From: UBA1737 sp964474685
GTDB lineage: Bacteria > Bacillota_I > Bacilli_A > ML615J-28 > CAG-313
Assembly (NCBI GenBank): GCA_964474685.1
Contig: CAYYTE010000002.1
Location: forward strand, 1-59,791
DNA length: 59,791 bases
Direction of reading: 5' to 3'
Below the pieces are notes generated by a model. The model was given only the letters and a program-made list of their open reading frames with translations. It ran no database searches and was not told the origin of the DNA. Made by a program: the position numbers and the translations under genes. Of the stretch, positions 8,609 through 17,500 are shown piece by piece. How positions within the stretch are numbered: the stretch's first letter is position 1; each line of letters opens with the position of its first letter.

Positions 8609-9964
8609 ATGTTTGATCGTAATTCTATTCAATTTTATAACTCGTTAACTAATAAAATTGAAACATTTCATCCGATTCAAAAAGACAAACTATCGATGTA
8701 TGTTTGTGGTCCGACCGTTTATAATCATATGCATATTGGAAATGCAAGACCAGTTATATTTTTTGATATGGTTGCAAGGTTTTTTCGCTATATTGGGTAT
8801 CAAGTAACGTATGTATCGAATTTTACGGATATTGATGATAAGATCATTAAAAAAGCAAAAGAAGAAAATACGACAGAGCAAGTGATTAGTGAACGCTATA
8901 TAAAATATTATTTAGACGCATGCAAAAAGATTAATTGTTTAGAGGATGTCATTCATCCGAAAGTTACAGATAATATAGAAGGAATTATTGACTTTATTAA
9001 TGAACTTGTTAAATCAGGGAATGCCTATGTTTCTGGTGATGATGTATATTTCTCAATACGTAAAGATGAAACATATGGATGTTTAAGTAATCAAAAAGTA
9101 GATGATTTAGAAACCGGTGCAAGAATTGATATAAATTCAAATAAAAAAGACCCACTTGATTTTACATTATGGAAGAAAACACAAGACGAAGGTCAAAAAT
9201 GGGACAGCCCATTTGGTTGTGGAAGACCGGGTTGGCATACGGAATGTGTGGTTATGATAAAAAAGATTTTTGGTGGTATGATAGATATTCATGGTGGCGG
9301 GAATGATTTAAAGTTTCCTCATCATGAAAATGAGATTGCCCAAGCAGAAGTTTTATATCATAATACGATTGCAAATTATTGGTTGCATAATGCTCGGATT
9401 GACTTAAATGGGGAAAAAATGAGTAAATCTGTTGGCAATGTAATTTGGCTTAAAGATATTATTGAAGAGTATAATCCCAATAGTTATAGACTTTTAGTAT
9501 TAGCAAATCATTATCGGCAAACAATTAATTATGATGATGCTTTGATGAAGCAAATGGCGCAAGAATGGGATAAACTTGAAAAAGCGTATTTTACACTGGG
9601 TCGGTTTATGGAAATTCATAATATTCCAGAAACAAAGGAAACTCTTCCATTAATGGATGAATTTTTAAATGCATTAGCAAATGATTTTAACACGTCAAAC
9701 GCATTGACAATTATTTATCAATTGATTAAATCAATTAACAAATTATTAAGAGCCAATCCTATAGATAGCACTTCCTTAGCATTGAGTTTTTCTACTTTAA
9801 AAAATATGTATGAAGTGTTTGGGCTTAAATTAGACTATACTCCTTTAACTAAAGAGGAATTAGAACTTGTTAATAAATGGAATGAAGCAAGAGCAAATAA
9901 GCTATTTGATGTTGCGGATGAATTAAGACTAAAAATGGTTGAAAAAGGCATTCGGTTATCATAA
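8609..9964 (+). CDS. cysS: Cysteinyl-tRNA synthetase
   Basis: 451 residues, slightly short of the 460-470 usual in Bacilli. Charges tRNA-Cys. Visible: MYVCGPTVYNHMHIGNARP with the first zinc cysteine and the HIGN form of HIGH; GWHTECVVM and GGNDLKFPHHENEIAQ with further zinc ligands; KMSKSVGN near residue 270. AAAGGAGAT precedes the ATG. It heads a tightly packed chain (cysS-mrnC-rlmB-sigH) with overlaps of 1, 4 and 4 bases, the conserved Firmicutes arrangement. No T-box could be made out in the ~37 bases after the upstream terminator. Confidence 0.96.
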   Translation: MFDRNSIQFYNSLTNKIETFHPIQKDKLSMYVCGPTVYNHMHIGNARPVIFFDMVARFFRYIGYQVTYVSNFTDIDDKIIKKAKEENTTEQVISERYIKYYLDACKKINCLEDVIHPKVTDNIEGIIDFINELVKSGNAYVSGDDVYFSIRKDETYGCLSNQKVDDLETGARIDINSNKKDPLDFTLWKKTQDEGQKWDSPFGCGRPGWHTECVVMIKKIFGGMIDIHGGGNDLKFPHHENEIAQAEVLYHNTIANYWLHNARIDLNGEKMSKSVGNVIWLKDIIEEYNPNSYRLLVLANHYRQTINYDDALMKQMAQEWDKLEKAYFTLGRFMEIHNIPETKETLPLMDEFLNALANDFNTSNALTIIYQLIKSINKLLRANPIDSTSLALSFSTLKNMYEVFGLKLDYTPLTKEELELVNKWNEARANKLFDVADELRLKMVEKGIRLS

Positions 9965-10353
9965 TGGATTATAAAATGTTAACAGGAAGTAATCTTTCTT
10001 ATATTGGTGATGCATATTATGAATTGAAAATTCGCTTGTATTTACTGAATAAGAACATTACAAAATCAAGGGAATTACGAAAAGTTAGTATCCGTTTTGT
10101 TAGCGCTAGTGCTCATCAATTGATTTATGAGAAAATAAATCCTCTATTCACAGATGAAGAAAATCAAGTCTTTTTAAGAGGAAGAAATGGGGCTTCGAGA
10201 AACTATCGTAAAAATATGGACCCGAAGGCTTATGGAATTTCTAGTGGATTTGAAGCTATCATTGGATATTTATATTTAAAAGGGGATTTGAATCGGTTAG
10301 ATGATTTAATTGAAAAGTCAATAGATATCATAGAAAAGGGGGAAATAATATGA
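9964..10353 (+). CDS. mrnC: Mini-ribonuclease III
   Basis: 129 residues. A dsRNA-cleaving RNase III catalytic domain without the dsRNA-binding domain; in Bacillus it matures 23S rRNA. The metal-binding motif is seen in LSYIGDAYYELKIR and the second acidic site in GFEAIIGYLYL. The ATG shares one base with the cysS stop, and rlmB overlaps its 3' end by 4 bases, so translation is likely coupled. Position directly after cysS is the diagnostic context for this family. Confidence 0.93.
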   Translation: MDYKMLTGSNLSYIGDAYYELKIRLYLLNKNITKSRELRKVSIRFVSASAHQLIYEKINPLFTDEENQVFLRGRNGASRNYRKNMDPKAYGISSGFEAIIGYLYLKGDLNRLDDLIEKSIDIIEKGEII

Positions 10354-11063
10354 TTATTTATGGAAAAAATACAGTGACAACTTCACTTGCACATGGGGAG
10401 AATGTACATAAAGTATATTTGAGTGAGGGGTCGATATTAAAAGCAATGATTCAAAAGGATTATCCGAATATAAAAATCGTTGTTTGTAAAACGATTGAGT
10501 TAGATAAATTAACCAATAATGGAAATCATCAAGGAATTGCTTGTGAAGTAGATGATTATAAGTATAAGACATTGGAAGAAATTTGCAAGAAACTTACAAA
10601 AGAGAATTGCGCTCTTGCATTATTAGATGGATTAGAAGATCCTCATAATTTAGGTGCCATTCTAAGAACGGCGGATGCTTGTGGAATTGATGGGATAATT
10701 CTTCCTAAAAACCGTAGCGTTGGCTTAACTCCCATTGTCGCAAAAGTATCTACGGGTGCTATTGAATATGTCGATTGTTGCCAAGTAGCAAATAGTACGC
10801 AAGCTTTAAAATATTTAAAGAAAATGGGCTACTGGGTAATCGGTTTAGAACTCGATGGGACTATTGATTACAGGCAACAAGATTATTTAAATAAAATAGT
10901 TGTAGTAATTGGTTCTGAAGGAAAAGGTATTTCAAGACTTGTAAAAGAACAATGTGATTTCCTTGTTAAGATTCCTATGTGTGGACATGTAAATAGCTTA
11001 AACGCTTCTGTTTCTGCGGGAATATTATTTTATGAAATCCATCGTCAACAAAATCCGTTATGA
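10350..11063 (+). CDS. rlmB: 23S rRNA (guanosine-2'-O-)-methyltransferase, TrmH/SpoU family
   Basis: 237 residues. S-adenosylmethionine-dependent 2'-O-methylation of 23S rRNA (G2251 in E. coli numbering). Domains: N-terminal L30e-like RNA-binding part (about residues 1-70) and a C-terminal knotted SPOUT domain with motif 1 (LEDPHNLGAILRTADACG), motif 2 (VVIGSEGKGISR) and motif 3 (IPMCGHVNSLNASVSAGI). AAAGGGGGAA precedes the ATG, which overlaps the mrnC stop as ATGA. Also known as YacO in Bacillus. Exact target nucleotide is inferred from the family. Confidence 0.92.
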   Translation: MIIYGKNTVTTSLAHGENVHKVYLSEGSILKAMIQKDYPNIKIVVCKTIELDKLTNNGNHQGIACEVDDYKYKTLEEICKKLTKENCALALLDGLEDPHNLGAILRTADACGIDGIILPKNRSVGLTPIVAKVSTGAIEYVDCCQVANSTQALKYLKKMGYWVIGLELDGTIDYRQQDYLNKIVVVIGSEGKGISRLVKEQCDFLVKIPMCGHVNSLNASVSAGILFYEIHRQQNPL

Positions 11064-11629
11064 TGTATACACGAGAACAGTTGTTTTCTTATAATGATTA
11101 TGAACTATTGTATCTTATTGCTTCCAAACATGAAGAAGCAATTAATATAATGTATCAAAAATATAGTTATTTAATCTTTGGGAGAATGAAGAAGTTTCGA
11201 ATTTATGAGGGATTAAAAGATGATTTTTATCAAGAAGGACTAATTGTTCTTCACCAAGCAATCAAGCGTTTTAATCCAATGTCTAAATGTTCATTTACTA
11301 ATTTTTTTGATTTGTTATTGCAACGACGTTTTATTACACTTGTGAAGCAATATACAAAGAAATATTCCTTTGATGAACTATCGGATGTTACAAAAGATGA
11401 ATTGATTGAAGAAATATCGGAAAATAAATATAAAGGAATTCTTGATAACGTAAATATAGAAGATTTGTCACTTTTAGAAAGAAAAATCTATCAATATCGT
11501 TATATCGATGGAATTAAAGCAAAAGAAATTTCGACAAGAATTGGGATTGAACCGAAAAAGGTTTATAATACACTTGCTCGAATTAAAGATAAGATCAAAA
11601 AAGGTTATAGTGATAAATATATTAAATGA
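11060..11629 (+). CDS. sigH: SigH-like RNA polymerase sigma factor
   Basis: 189 residues. Region 2 (KFRIYEGLKDDFYQEGLIVLHQAIKRFNP) and region 4 (LSLLERKIYQYRYIDGIKAKEISTRIGIEPKKVYNTLARIKDKI) of an alternative sigma-70 factor. The locus (after rlmB, before rpmG-secE-nusG) is exactly that of Bacillus sigH; the yacP/rae1 gene that usually separates rlmB and sigH is missing. The start overlaps the rlmB stop (ATGATG); either ATG is possible. In Bacillus SigH serves early sporulation and competence, in non-sporulating relatives mainly competence. Nothing here shows which applies. Confidence 0.85.
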   Translation: MMYTREQLFSYNDYELLYLIASKHEEAINIMYQKYSYLIFGRMKKFRIYEGLKDDFYQEGLIVLHQAIKRFNPMSKCSFTNFFDLLLQRRFITLVKQYTKKYSFDELSDVTKDELIEEISENKYKGILDNVNIEDLSLLERKIYQYRYIDGIKAKEISTRIGIEPKKVYNTLARIKDKIKKGYSDKYIK

Positions 11630-11635
11630 TATTGC

Positions 11636-11664
11636 TTGACAAAAAGAACTTTTTTTGATAAAAT
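11636..11664 (+). promoter_or_regulatory. Promoter of rpmG-secE-nusG
   Basis: TTGACA (11636-11641), 17-base spacer, TAAAAT (11659-11664), immediately after the sigH stop. It shows that rpmG starts at 11690 rather than further upstream. Confidence 0.8.
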
Positions 11665-11689
11665 CTTAACGATAAGGTGGTGTTTATTG

Positions 11690-11839
11690 ATGCGAGACAG
11701 AGTAATATTAGTTTGTGAAGAATGTTTGTCAAGAAACTACATAACAACTAAAAATAAATTAAATACTACAGAGAGACTCGTTATCAAAAAATACTGTAAA
11801 CATTGTAATAAAGTTACCGTTCATAAAGAAACCAAATAG
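11690..11839 (+). CDS. rpmG: 50S ribosomal protein L33
   Basis: 49 residues, the normal length. Zinc-ribbon form (C+): CEEC and CKHC pairs bind zinc. The ATG at 11690 was chosen because homology begins there (MRDRVILVCEECLSRNYIT), AAGGTGG sits just upstream, and the promoter lies at 11636-11664; upstream in-frame starts would be inside the promoter. First gene of the rpmG-secE-nusG operon. Confidence 0.95.
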   Translation: MRDRVILVCEECLSRNYITTKNKLNTTERLVIKKYCKHCNKVTVHKETK

Positions 11840-11853
11840 GAGGAATTTACATT

Positions 11854-12258
11854 ATGGCAGTGAAAGAAGCAAAACAAGAAAAAAAGAATAGAGTAGTTGA
11901 ATTTATTAAAAGTGAGCATAAATATGAAAATTTAATACTTGCTGTATTAGCAATATTTGCAATTGAATTAGGTGTACTATTATTAAATGGAAGTCTAGTT
12001 ATCCCATCAGGCGCCTTCTTAATTGGAGATTATTGGAAGGTATTTGCATGGATTCTTGTAGCAATAGGAGCAGTTTCCTTAATACTAGCAGTTTCATCGT
12101 TCTATCGTCCGAGTCTTGCTGAAATTAAACATATTACTACATTAAAGAAAAAAGATTTCTTTGTAAATGTAATTGAAGTTATTGCATTTTCTATCGTTGT
12201 AGCATTATTAATTGTATTATTTGATTACGTTATTGAATTAATTATTTCTTTATTTTAA
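11854..12258 (+). CDS. secE: Preprotein translocase subunit SecE (three-TM form)
   Basis: 134 residues, about twice the ~60 of most Firmicutes SecE. The conserved amphipathic helix and core TM are at the C-terminus (SLAEIKHITTLKKKDFFVNVIEVIAFSIVVALLIVLFDYV). Two additional hydrophobic segments precede them (about residues 28-45 and 63-85), giving a layout like the three-TM E. coli protein. Works with SecY and SecG in the membrane channel. Its place between rpmG and nusG is the conserved locus. AGGAGG at 11838-11843 overlaps the rpmG stop. Confidence 0.85.
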   Translation: MAVKEAKQEKKNRVVEFIKSEHKYENLILAVLAIFAIELGVLLLNGSLVIPSGAFLIGDYWKVFAWILVAIGAVSLILAVSSFYRPSLAEIKHITTLKKKDFFVNVIEVIAFSIVVALLIVLFDYVIELIISLF

Positions 12259-12275
12259 TTCATATAGGTAATAAT

Positions 12276-12842
12276 ATGGAGAATAATGAAATTAACACAA
12301 AAGAGAATGAGCGTAATTGGTATCTAGTTGCGACTTATTCGGGTATGGAATACGCAGTAAAAAGAAACTTGGAACAAAGAATTAAATCTATGAATATGGA
12401 AAAATACATATTCCGTGTTTTGATTCCAGAGCGTAAATATACAGAAAAAACTAAAAGAGGACTTGTTAAAGAAGTTACGGAACGTGTTTACCCAGGTTAT
12501 GTTTTTGTTGATATGATTGTAACAGATGAATCTTGGTTTATTGTTCGTAATACTCAAATGGTTTCTGGTATTCTTGGTTCGAGCGGTGGTTCTGCTAAGC
12601 CAGTTCCTTTAACTCCGGATGAGATTAACCCTATTTTAAAGTTATGTGGGGTTCCTATTGAACTTCATGTAAATTTTGGAGTTGGAGATACTGTTCGAAT
12701 TCTTGTTGGAACGTTTGCGGGATTAGCTGCTGTAGTTGATTCAATTGACATTGAAAAGGAAAAAGTAAGTGTTTTGGTTGATTTTGCTGCAAGACAGACA
12801 ATTCAAGAATTAGACTTAAATCAAGTTGAAAAAATAGATTAA
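12276..12842 (+). CDS. nusG: Transcription termination/antitermination protein NusG
   Basis: 188 residues. NGN domain (WYLVATYSGMEYAVKRNLEQRI...YPGYVFVDMIVTDESWFIVRNTQ) followed by a KOW domain (VGDTVRILVGTFAGLAAVVDSIDIEKEKVSVLVDF). Binds the RNA polymerase clamp and coordinates pausing, termination and coupling. The ribosome site is weak (ATAGGTAA). It closes the operon with a strong terminator; in most Firmicutes rplK follows directly, here it lies 11 kb further on. Confidence 0.95.
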   Translation: MENNEINTKENERNWYLVATYSGMEYAVKRNLEQRIKSMNMEKYIFRVLIPERKYTEKTKRGLVKEVTERVYPGYVFVDMIVTDESWFIVRNTQMVSGILGSSGGSAKPVPLTPDEINPILKLCGVPIELHVNFGVGDTVRILVGTFAGLAAVVDSIDIEKEKVSVLVDFAARQTIQELDLNQVEKID

Positions 12843-12846
12843 GAAG

Positions 12847-12875
12847 ATCACCTCAATCGAGGTGATTTTTATTTT
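12847..12875 (+). terminator. Intrinsic terminator after nusG
   Basis: ATCACCTC (12847-12854) and GAGGTGAT (12859-12866) form a perfect 8-bp stem with AATC loop, followed by TTTTATTTT. Confidence 0.92.
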
Positions 12876-12891
12876 AAGATTGGAGATTATT

Positions 12892-14034
12892 GTGAGTAAG
12901 AAAAGAAGTAATAAATATAAGAAAAGAAATATTAAGTTAAACTTTGTTTGGGTATTTTTACTTGTCGTACTTATTGCATTTGTTGCTTATTTTGTGATAA
13001 GTGGAAAAGCAAAACAATTATATGATAAATTATATCCGGATAATTTAGGAAATGAAGTGATTGTTAATGGTAAGACTGTTTCATTTTCTACAGAAGACAA
13101 TGATTTAAATGTAACATTTATTGAACTACTGAATAATGATGGATCGGGTTCCATTGGAGATTCTATTTTTATTCAGTGTGGAGATGTGGATGTATTGATA
13201 GATGCTGGGACAAAATCAAGTGGAATTGCTACTGTTGTGCCTTTTCTTGAAAGTAAGATTAAAGACAATATATTAGAACTTGCTATTTGTACTCATCCTG
13301 ATAGCGATCATATAGGTGGATTTGTAGGAAATAAAAAGAGTTCTAGTTCGATGGATTATAATGGTGTGTTATTCATGAATGAGATAACTATCTCGTATTT
13401 GGTAGACTTTGGATATGAATCAGATACGGTTGTATATGATGCATATAAAAAACAAGTGAACACACTTGTTTCAAAAGGAATGAAATATATACCGATTCAA
13501 AATGTTTTTAATGATTCGACTACGAGTCAAGAACCTAGTATCTTTAACCTTGGTTTGAATACGAAACTCACCTTGTTAGATTATTTGACATATAAGGATT
13601 CCACTATCAAAGACGATAATGATCGAAGCGTTTGTTGCTTGGTTGAAAGTAGTGATAAAAAGTTTTTACTATCCGGGGATGCGGAAGTTAAAGAAGAAGC
13701 AATATTAAGTAACCTAGAAATAGGTCACGTGGATGTGTTTAAATCGAATCATCATGGGTCCCCTACAGCAAACTCAAAGGGTTTATTAGATGCAATTACA
13801 CCGGATTATATTGTTATTACTTCTTCAGCGACTAATTCCTACTTCTTACCTAAAAAGAAAATTGTTCAAAGGTTGTATTCCTACACAGATAAAACTTATG
13901 CCACTTTCTTAGATGGTAATATAACATTCAATTGTAAAAAAGGTGTAATCACTGTTTTTTCAACAAAAACTACTTTAACGAATATATTAACTTCATCATG
14001 GTATTTAGCTGATGATGAAAAGAATCCGAGGTAA
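12892..14034 (+). CDS. Membrane-anchored ComEC/Rec2-type metallo-hydrolase
   Basis: 380 residues from a GTG start (TGGAGATT 6 bases upstream). A very basic N-terminus (KKRSNKYKKRN) precedes one membrane segment (FVWVFLLVVLIAFVAYFVI), then an extracytoplasmic metallo-beta-lactamase fold: FIELLNNDGSGSIGDSIFIQ, the metal site THPDSDHIGG, later LLSGDAEVKEE and SNHHGSPTANS. This resembles the C-terminal domain of ComEC, a presumed nuclease/hydrolase in DNA uptake, but without the channel part. The substrate is unknown. It begins right after the nusG terminator and I see no clear promoter, so terminator read-through may drive it. DUF1294 follows after 5 bases. Confidence 0.78.
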   Translation: MSKKRSNKYKKRNIKLNFVWVFLLVVLIAFVAYFVISGKAKQLYDKLYPDNLGNEVIVNGKTVSFSTEDNDLNVTFIELLNNDGSGSIGDSIFIQCGDVDVLIDAGTKSSGIATVVPFLESKIKDNILELAICTHPDSDHIGGFVGNKKSSSSMDYNGVLFMNEITISYLVDFGYESDTVVYDAYKKQVNTLVSKGMKYIPIQNVFNDSTTSQEPSIFNLGLNTKLTLLDYLTYKDSTIKDDNDRSVCCLVESSDKKFLLSGDAEVKEEAILSNLEIGHVDVFKSNHHGSPTANSKGLLDAITPDYIVITSSATNSYFLPKKKIVQRLYSYTDKTYATFLDGNITFNCKKGVITVFSTKTTLTNILTSSWYLADDEKNPR

Positions 14035-14039
14035 CTAAA

Positions 14040-14333
14040 ATGATTCGTGTAATATTATTTACTTATATTGCTTGTTTAGCGATTATGAGTATTGTTGCTA
14101 TTATATTTTATGGTGTTGATAAAGTGTTTTCAAAAAAAGGTTGGCAAAGAGCACCTGAAAAACTATTATTGTTTATAACACAAGCTTTTGGGGGAATTGG
14201 ATCTATTATTGGGATTTTCTTCTTTCATCATAAGACAAAACACTGGTATTTTATAGTGAATTTAATGGTCGCTTTATTATGGCAATTAGGATTATTAATA
14301 ATTTTAGTATTACGTTTTCATAATTTTATTTAA
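14040..14333 (+). CDS. DUF1294 membrane protein
   Basis: 97 residues with three hydrophobic segments. Family signature visible as YGVDKVFSKKGWQRAPEKLLLFITQAFGGIGSIIGIFFFHHKTKHWYF (conserved YGxDK, RxPE, GG, HKT). Function of the family is not known. CGAGGTAA precedes the ATG; it lies 5 bases after the metallo-hydrolase gene and is followed by a terminator, so the two form a small operon. Confidence 0.85.
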   Translation: MIRVILFTYIACLAIMSIVAIIFYGVDKVFSKKGWQRAPEKLLLFITQAFGGIGSIIGIFFFHHKTKHWYFIVNLMVALLWQLGLLIILVLRFHNFI

Positions 14334-14370
14334 TTTACTCGGTTTTACTTATATAAATTTATAAAAATAT

Positions 14371-14402
14371 GCTTTTTCAATTGCTTTGAAAAGGCTTTTT
14401 TT
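14371..14402 (+). terminator. Intrinsic terminator after the DUF1294 gene
   Basis: GCTTTTTCA (14371-14379) pairs with TGAAAAGGC (14387-14395, one G-U), followed by a run of T. Confidence 0.8.
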
Positions 14403-14454
14403 CATAGATGAAAACACTTACTTCAACATTATATAGATTTTTATATCTGTTTAG

Positions 14455-14463
14455 TGGTATAAT
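14455..14463 (+). promoter_or_regulatory. Extended -10 promoter of the giant subtilase
   Basis: TGGTATAAT with no recognisable -35 box at 17 bases, about 64 bases upstream of the ATG. Confidence 0.55.
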
Positions 14464-14526
14464 AAATTAACTCTTTTATTTACCGATTTTTATGGGGAAA
14501 AGAGATTTATGGAAAGGATTTAAAAT

Positions 14527-17500
14527 ATGAAGAGTTTAACAAGAAAATTTTTAATGTTGCCGTTATTTCTTGTAGTTCTATTAGGTATTACTGCTTGTAA
14601 AAGTTCTGAATTGGATGTAAAACCAGTAGATACCAAAACTACAACTGAATTATCGGCCGATGAAATTACTGTTGATTCATTATCATCTTTTGTTGATAAC
14701 CTATTTAACAATGAGTTAGAGAAGTTAGATGCACCATCGGATGATGAAGAATTATGGGTGATTGTTCAATTGAAAGATCAACCAATGCTTATGAATAAAG
14801 AGAATTCAAAATTTGTGGGCACTGTATCCGAATATTTAGCTACAACTGAGGCAAAGAAACAACTAAGTGAGATGGAAAAATCACAAGAAGTTGTTCAAAC
14901 CTCAATTCTATCAAAGATAGGAGCTGAGTTTAAATATTCTTATACAAGTGTTTTCAATGGATTTGCTGCAAAAGTTAAGTATGGTGATTTAGACAAATTA
15001 AAAGCAGTTGCTGGTGTTAAAAATATTTGCCCTGCAATCACTTATGCTATTCCAGAGACTGATTATGAAACAACTTCTACAGGTACACCATCAAGTGATA
15101 CTGTAACAACGGATTCATCTACAGCTTATACTGGAAGAGGAATGTCCATTGGTATTATTGATACAGGTATTAGTACAAGCCATGAAGCTTTCTCTATTGA
15201 ACCTGAAATTCAAGCAGTTTCAAAGGCAAGTATAAATAAAGTAATTGGTAATACGATTGCAAATGTATATAATCTTAAATCACATAATAAATCAATTACT
15301 GCAAATGATGTTTATCAAAGTGGGAAGATTCCGTTTGCTTATGACTATGCGGACGTTGATTGCGATGTTAATCCTAATTTAGCAACAATGGAAAAGTATG
15401 GAAATGAGCATGGTACTCACGTTGCGGGAATTGCTGCTGGTAATAATGGTGGGTCATTTAAAGGTGTTGCTCCTGATGCTCAATTAGTTGTTATGAAAGT
15501 ATTCAGTGATTATTCTAATGGGGCATCTAGTATTAATATTTTAGCTGCATTAAATGACTGTGTTGCCTTGGGTGTTGATAGCATTAATATGTCTTTAGGA
15601 ACTCCATCTGGGTTTACAACTACTAGTTCTTCAGATTTACTTGAATTAATTTATTCAAATGTTGAAAAATCCGGCATTAACTTATGCTGTTCTTGTGGTA
15701 ATGCATTCTATTCTCAATTAGGTGGAATTCAATATCAAAATGGTAGTATATCCAATGTAGATGGTGGAACTGTTGGTACTCCAGGTGCTTATGGCGCTGC
15801 TTTTGCTACTGCAAGTCTTGATACTGTTAATGTTCAAAATGAATTCTTTACTGCAAATGATGAGAAGAAGATATTATTCTTTAATAATGCAGTTGTTAAC
15901 CAAGAAACTAAAGAAAAAGCCGACTTTGTTAAATCTCTATTACCTGAAGGGGGGAAAGTTACACTTGATTATGTTGTAGTTCCTGGTACAGGTGATGTAG
16001 GTGATTATGCGGATATTTATGTAAAAGGAAAAGTTGCTTTAGTTAAACGTGGTGGCTTGTCTTTCGAACAAAAACAAGCGAATGCAAAAGCAGCTGGTGC
16101 TGTAGCATGTATCCTCTATAACAACGTGGGTGGTCAGGGCATTAGTCCAGTTATTGAAAAACTTGTTATTCCTACTGCATGTATTTCTTTAGAAGATGGT
16201 ACTATTTTAGCTTCTGCAAAGAAGAAAAATATTACTGTTAATTCTGAATATAAATTAGCAAATCCTCAAATGAGTGAATTCTCAAGCTGGGGACCAGTAA
16301 GTGACTTAACATTAAAACCTGAAATTACTGCTCCTGGTGGACAAGTTTATAGTGCTTTCCCTAATGCAACAAAAGATGGTTATATCATGATGAGTGGTAC
16401 TTCAATGTCTTCTCCGAATATGGCTGGTTGTGTTACACTTGTAAAACAAGCTTTAAAAGAAAAATATGGTTTTGAATTAGCTACAGGTGATATGACTTTG
16501 AATGATATTCAAAACATGGTATATCAATTATTAATGTCTACCGCAACTCCTGTAACAAATGTGGATGGCGTAATCTATTCACCTAGAAAACAAGGTGCTG
16601 GTTTAGCAAATGTAAATAATGCTGTTAATACAAAAGCATATCTTTATGTGATTGGACAAACAAAGACGAAACTTGAATTAGGTGATGATCCTCAAAAACT
16701 GGGTGTTTATGAATTAACATTTAGATTGAAGAATACTTCTAATCAACAATTAGTTTATAATATTAATCCAAAGGTTATGACACAAGCTCTTTCTTTAGAT
16801 GGAGTAAATTTGACTTTTGGTGAATACTATTTTGACGATGCAAATTGCACTTATAGTTGTTCAGGCAAAGCAAAACTAAGTGGGAATGAGATTACTGTTC
16901 AACCAAATGCGGATGTTCAAGTATCTGTAAATGTGAAGTTAACTGATGCGGATAAGAAATATCTTGAACAATTTACTTATGGTACTTATGTTGAAGGTTA
17001 TGTATCTCTTGATGCAGCAGATGAAGCTGAAGTAGATTTATCTATTCCTTTCTTGGGATTCTATGGCGATTGGAATGAATCTCCATTACTAGACTCAACC
17101 ATTTATGATTCTAATACTTCATATATGTATGAAACTTCACTTGTTTCTGCATATAGAGGTCAATATTTACTACAATTAGGCAAATATCCTTATAAAATTG
17201 GTGTTGATGCTGAAGGAAATCCATTATATAAAACACCTGAAACAAGTGTTGATAAGATTTCAATTTCTCCAGCAAATGAATATGGTTTATCGAATCTTTA
17301 TAGCGTTTATATGGGATTATTAAGAAATGCTAAAACTATTGATTATTCTTTTGAAGATGCTATAACCGGTGAAGTGTATGCTCTATATCGTGTGGATGAA
17401 GCTCGTAGGTCTTTAGTAAATCTATCAAAGGGTACTGTCACTCCTACTGCTTATGTTCTTGGTTACAACCAAATGCTTCCAAATAATACGGATATAAATC

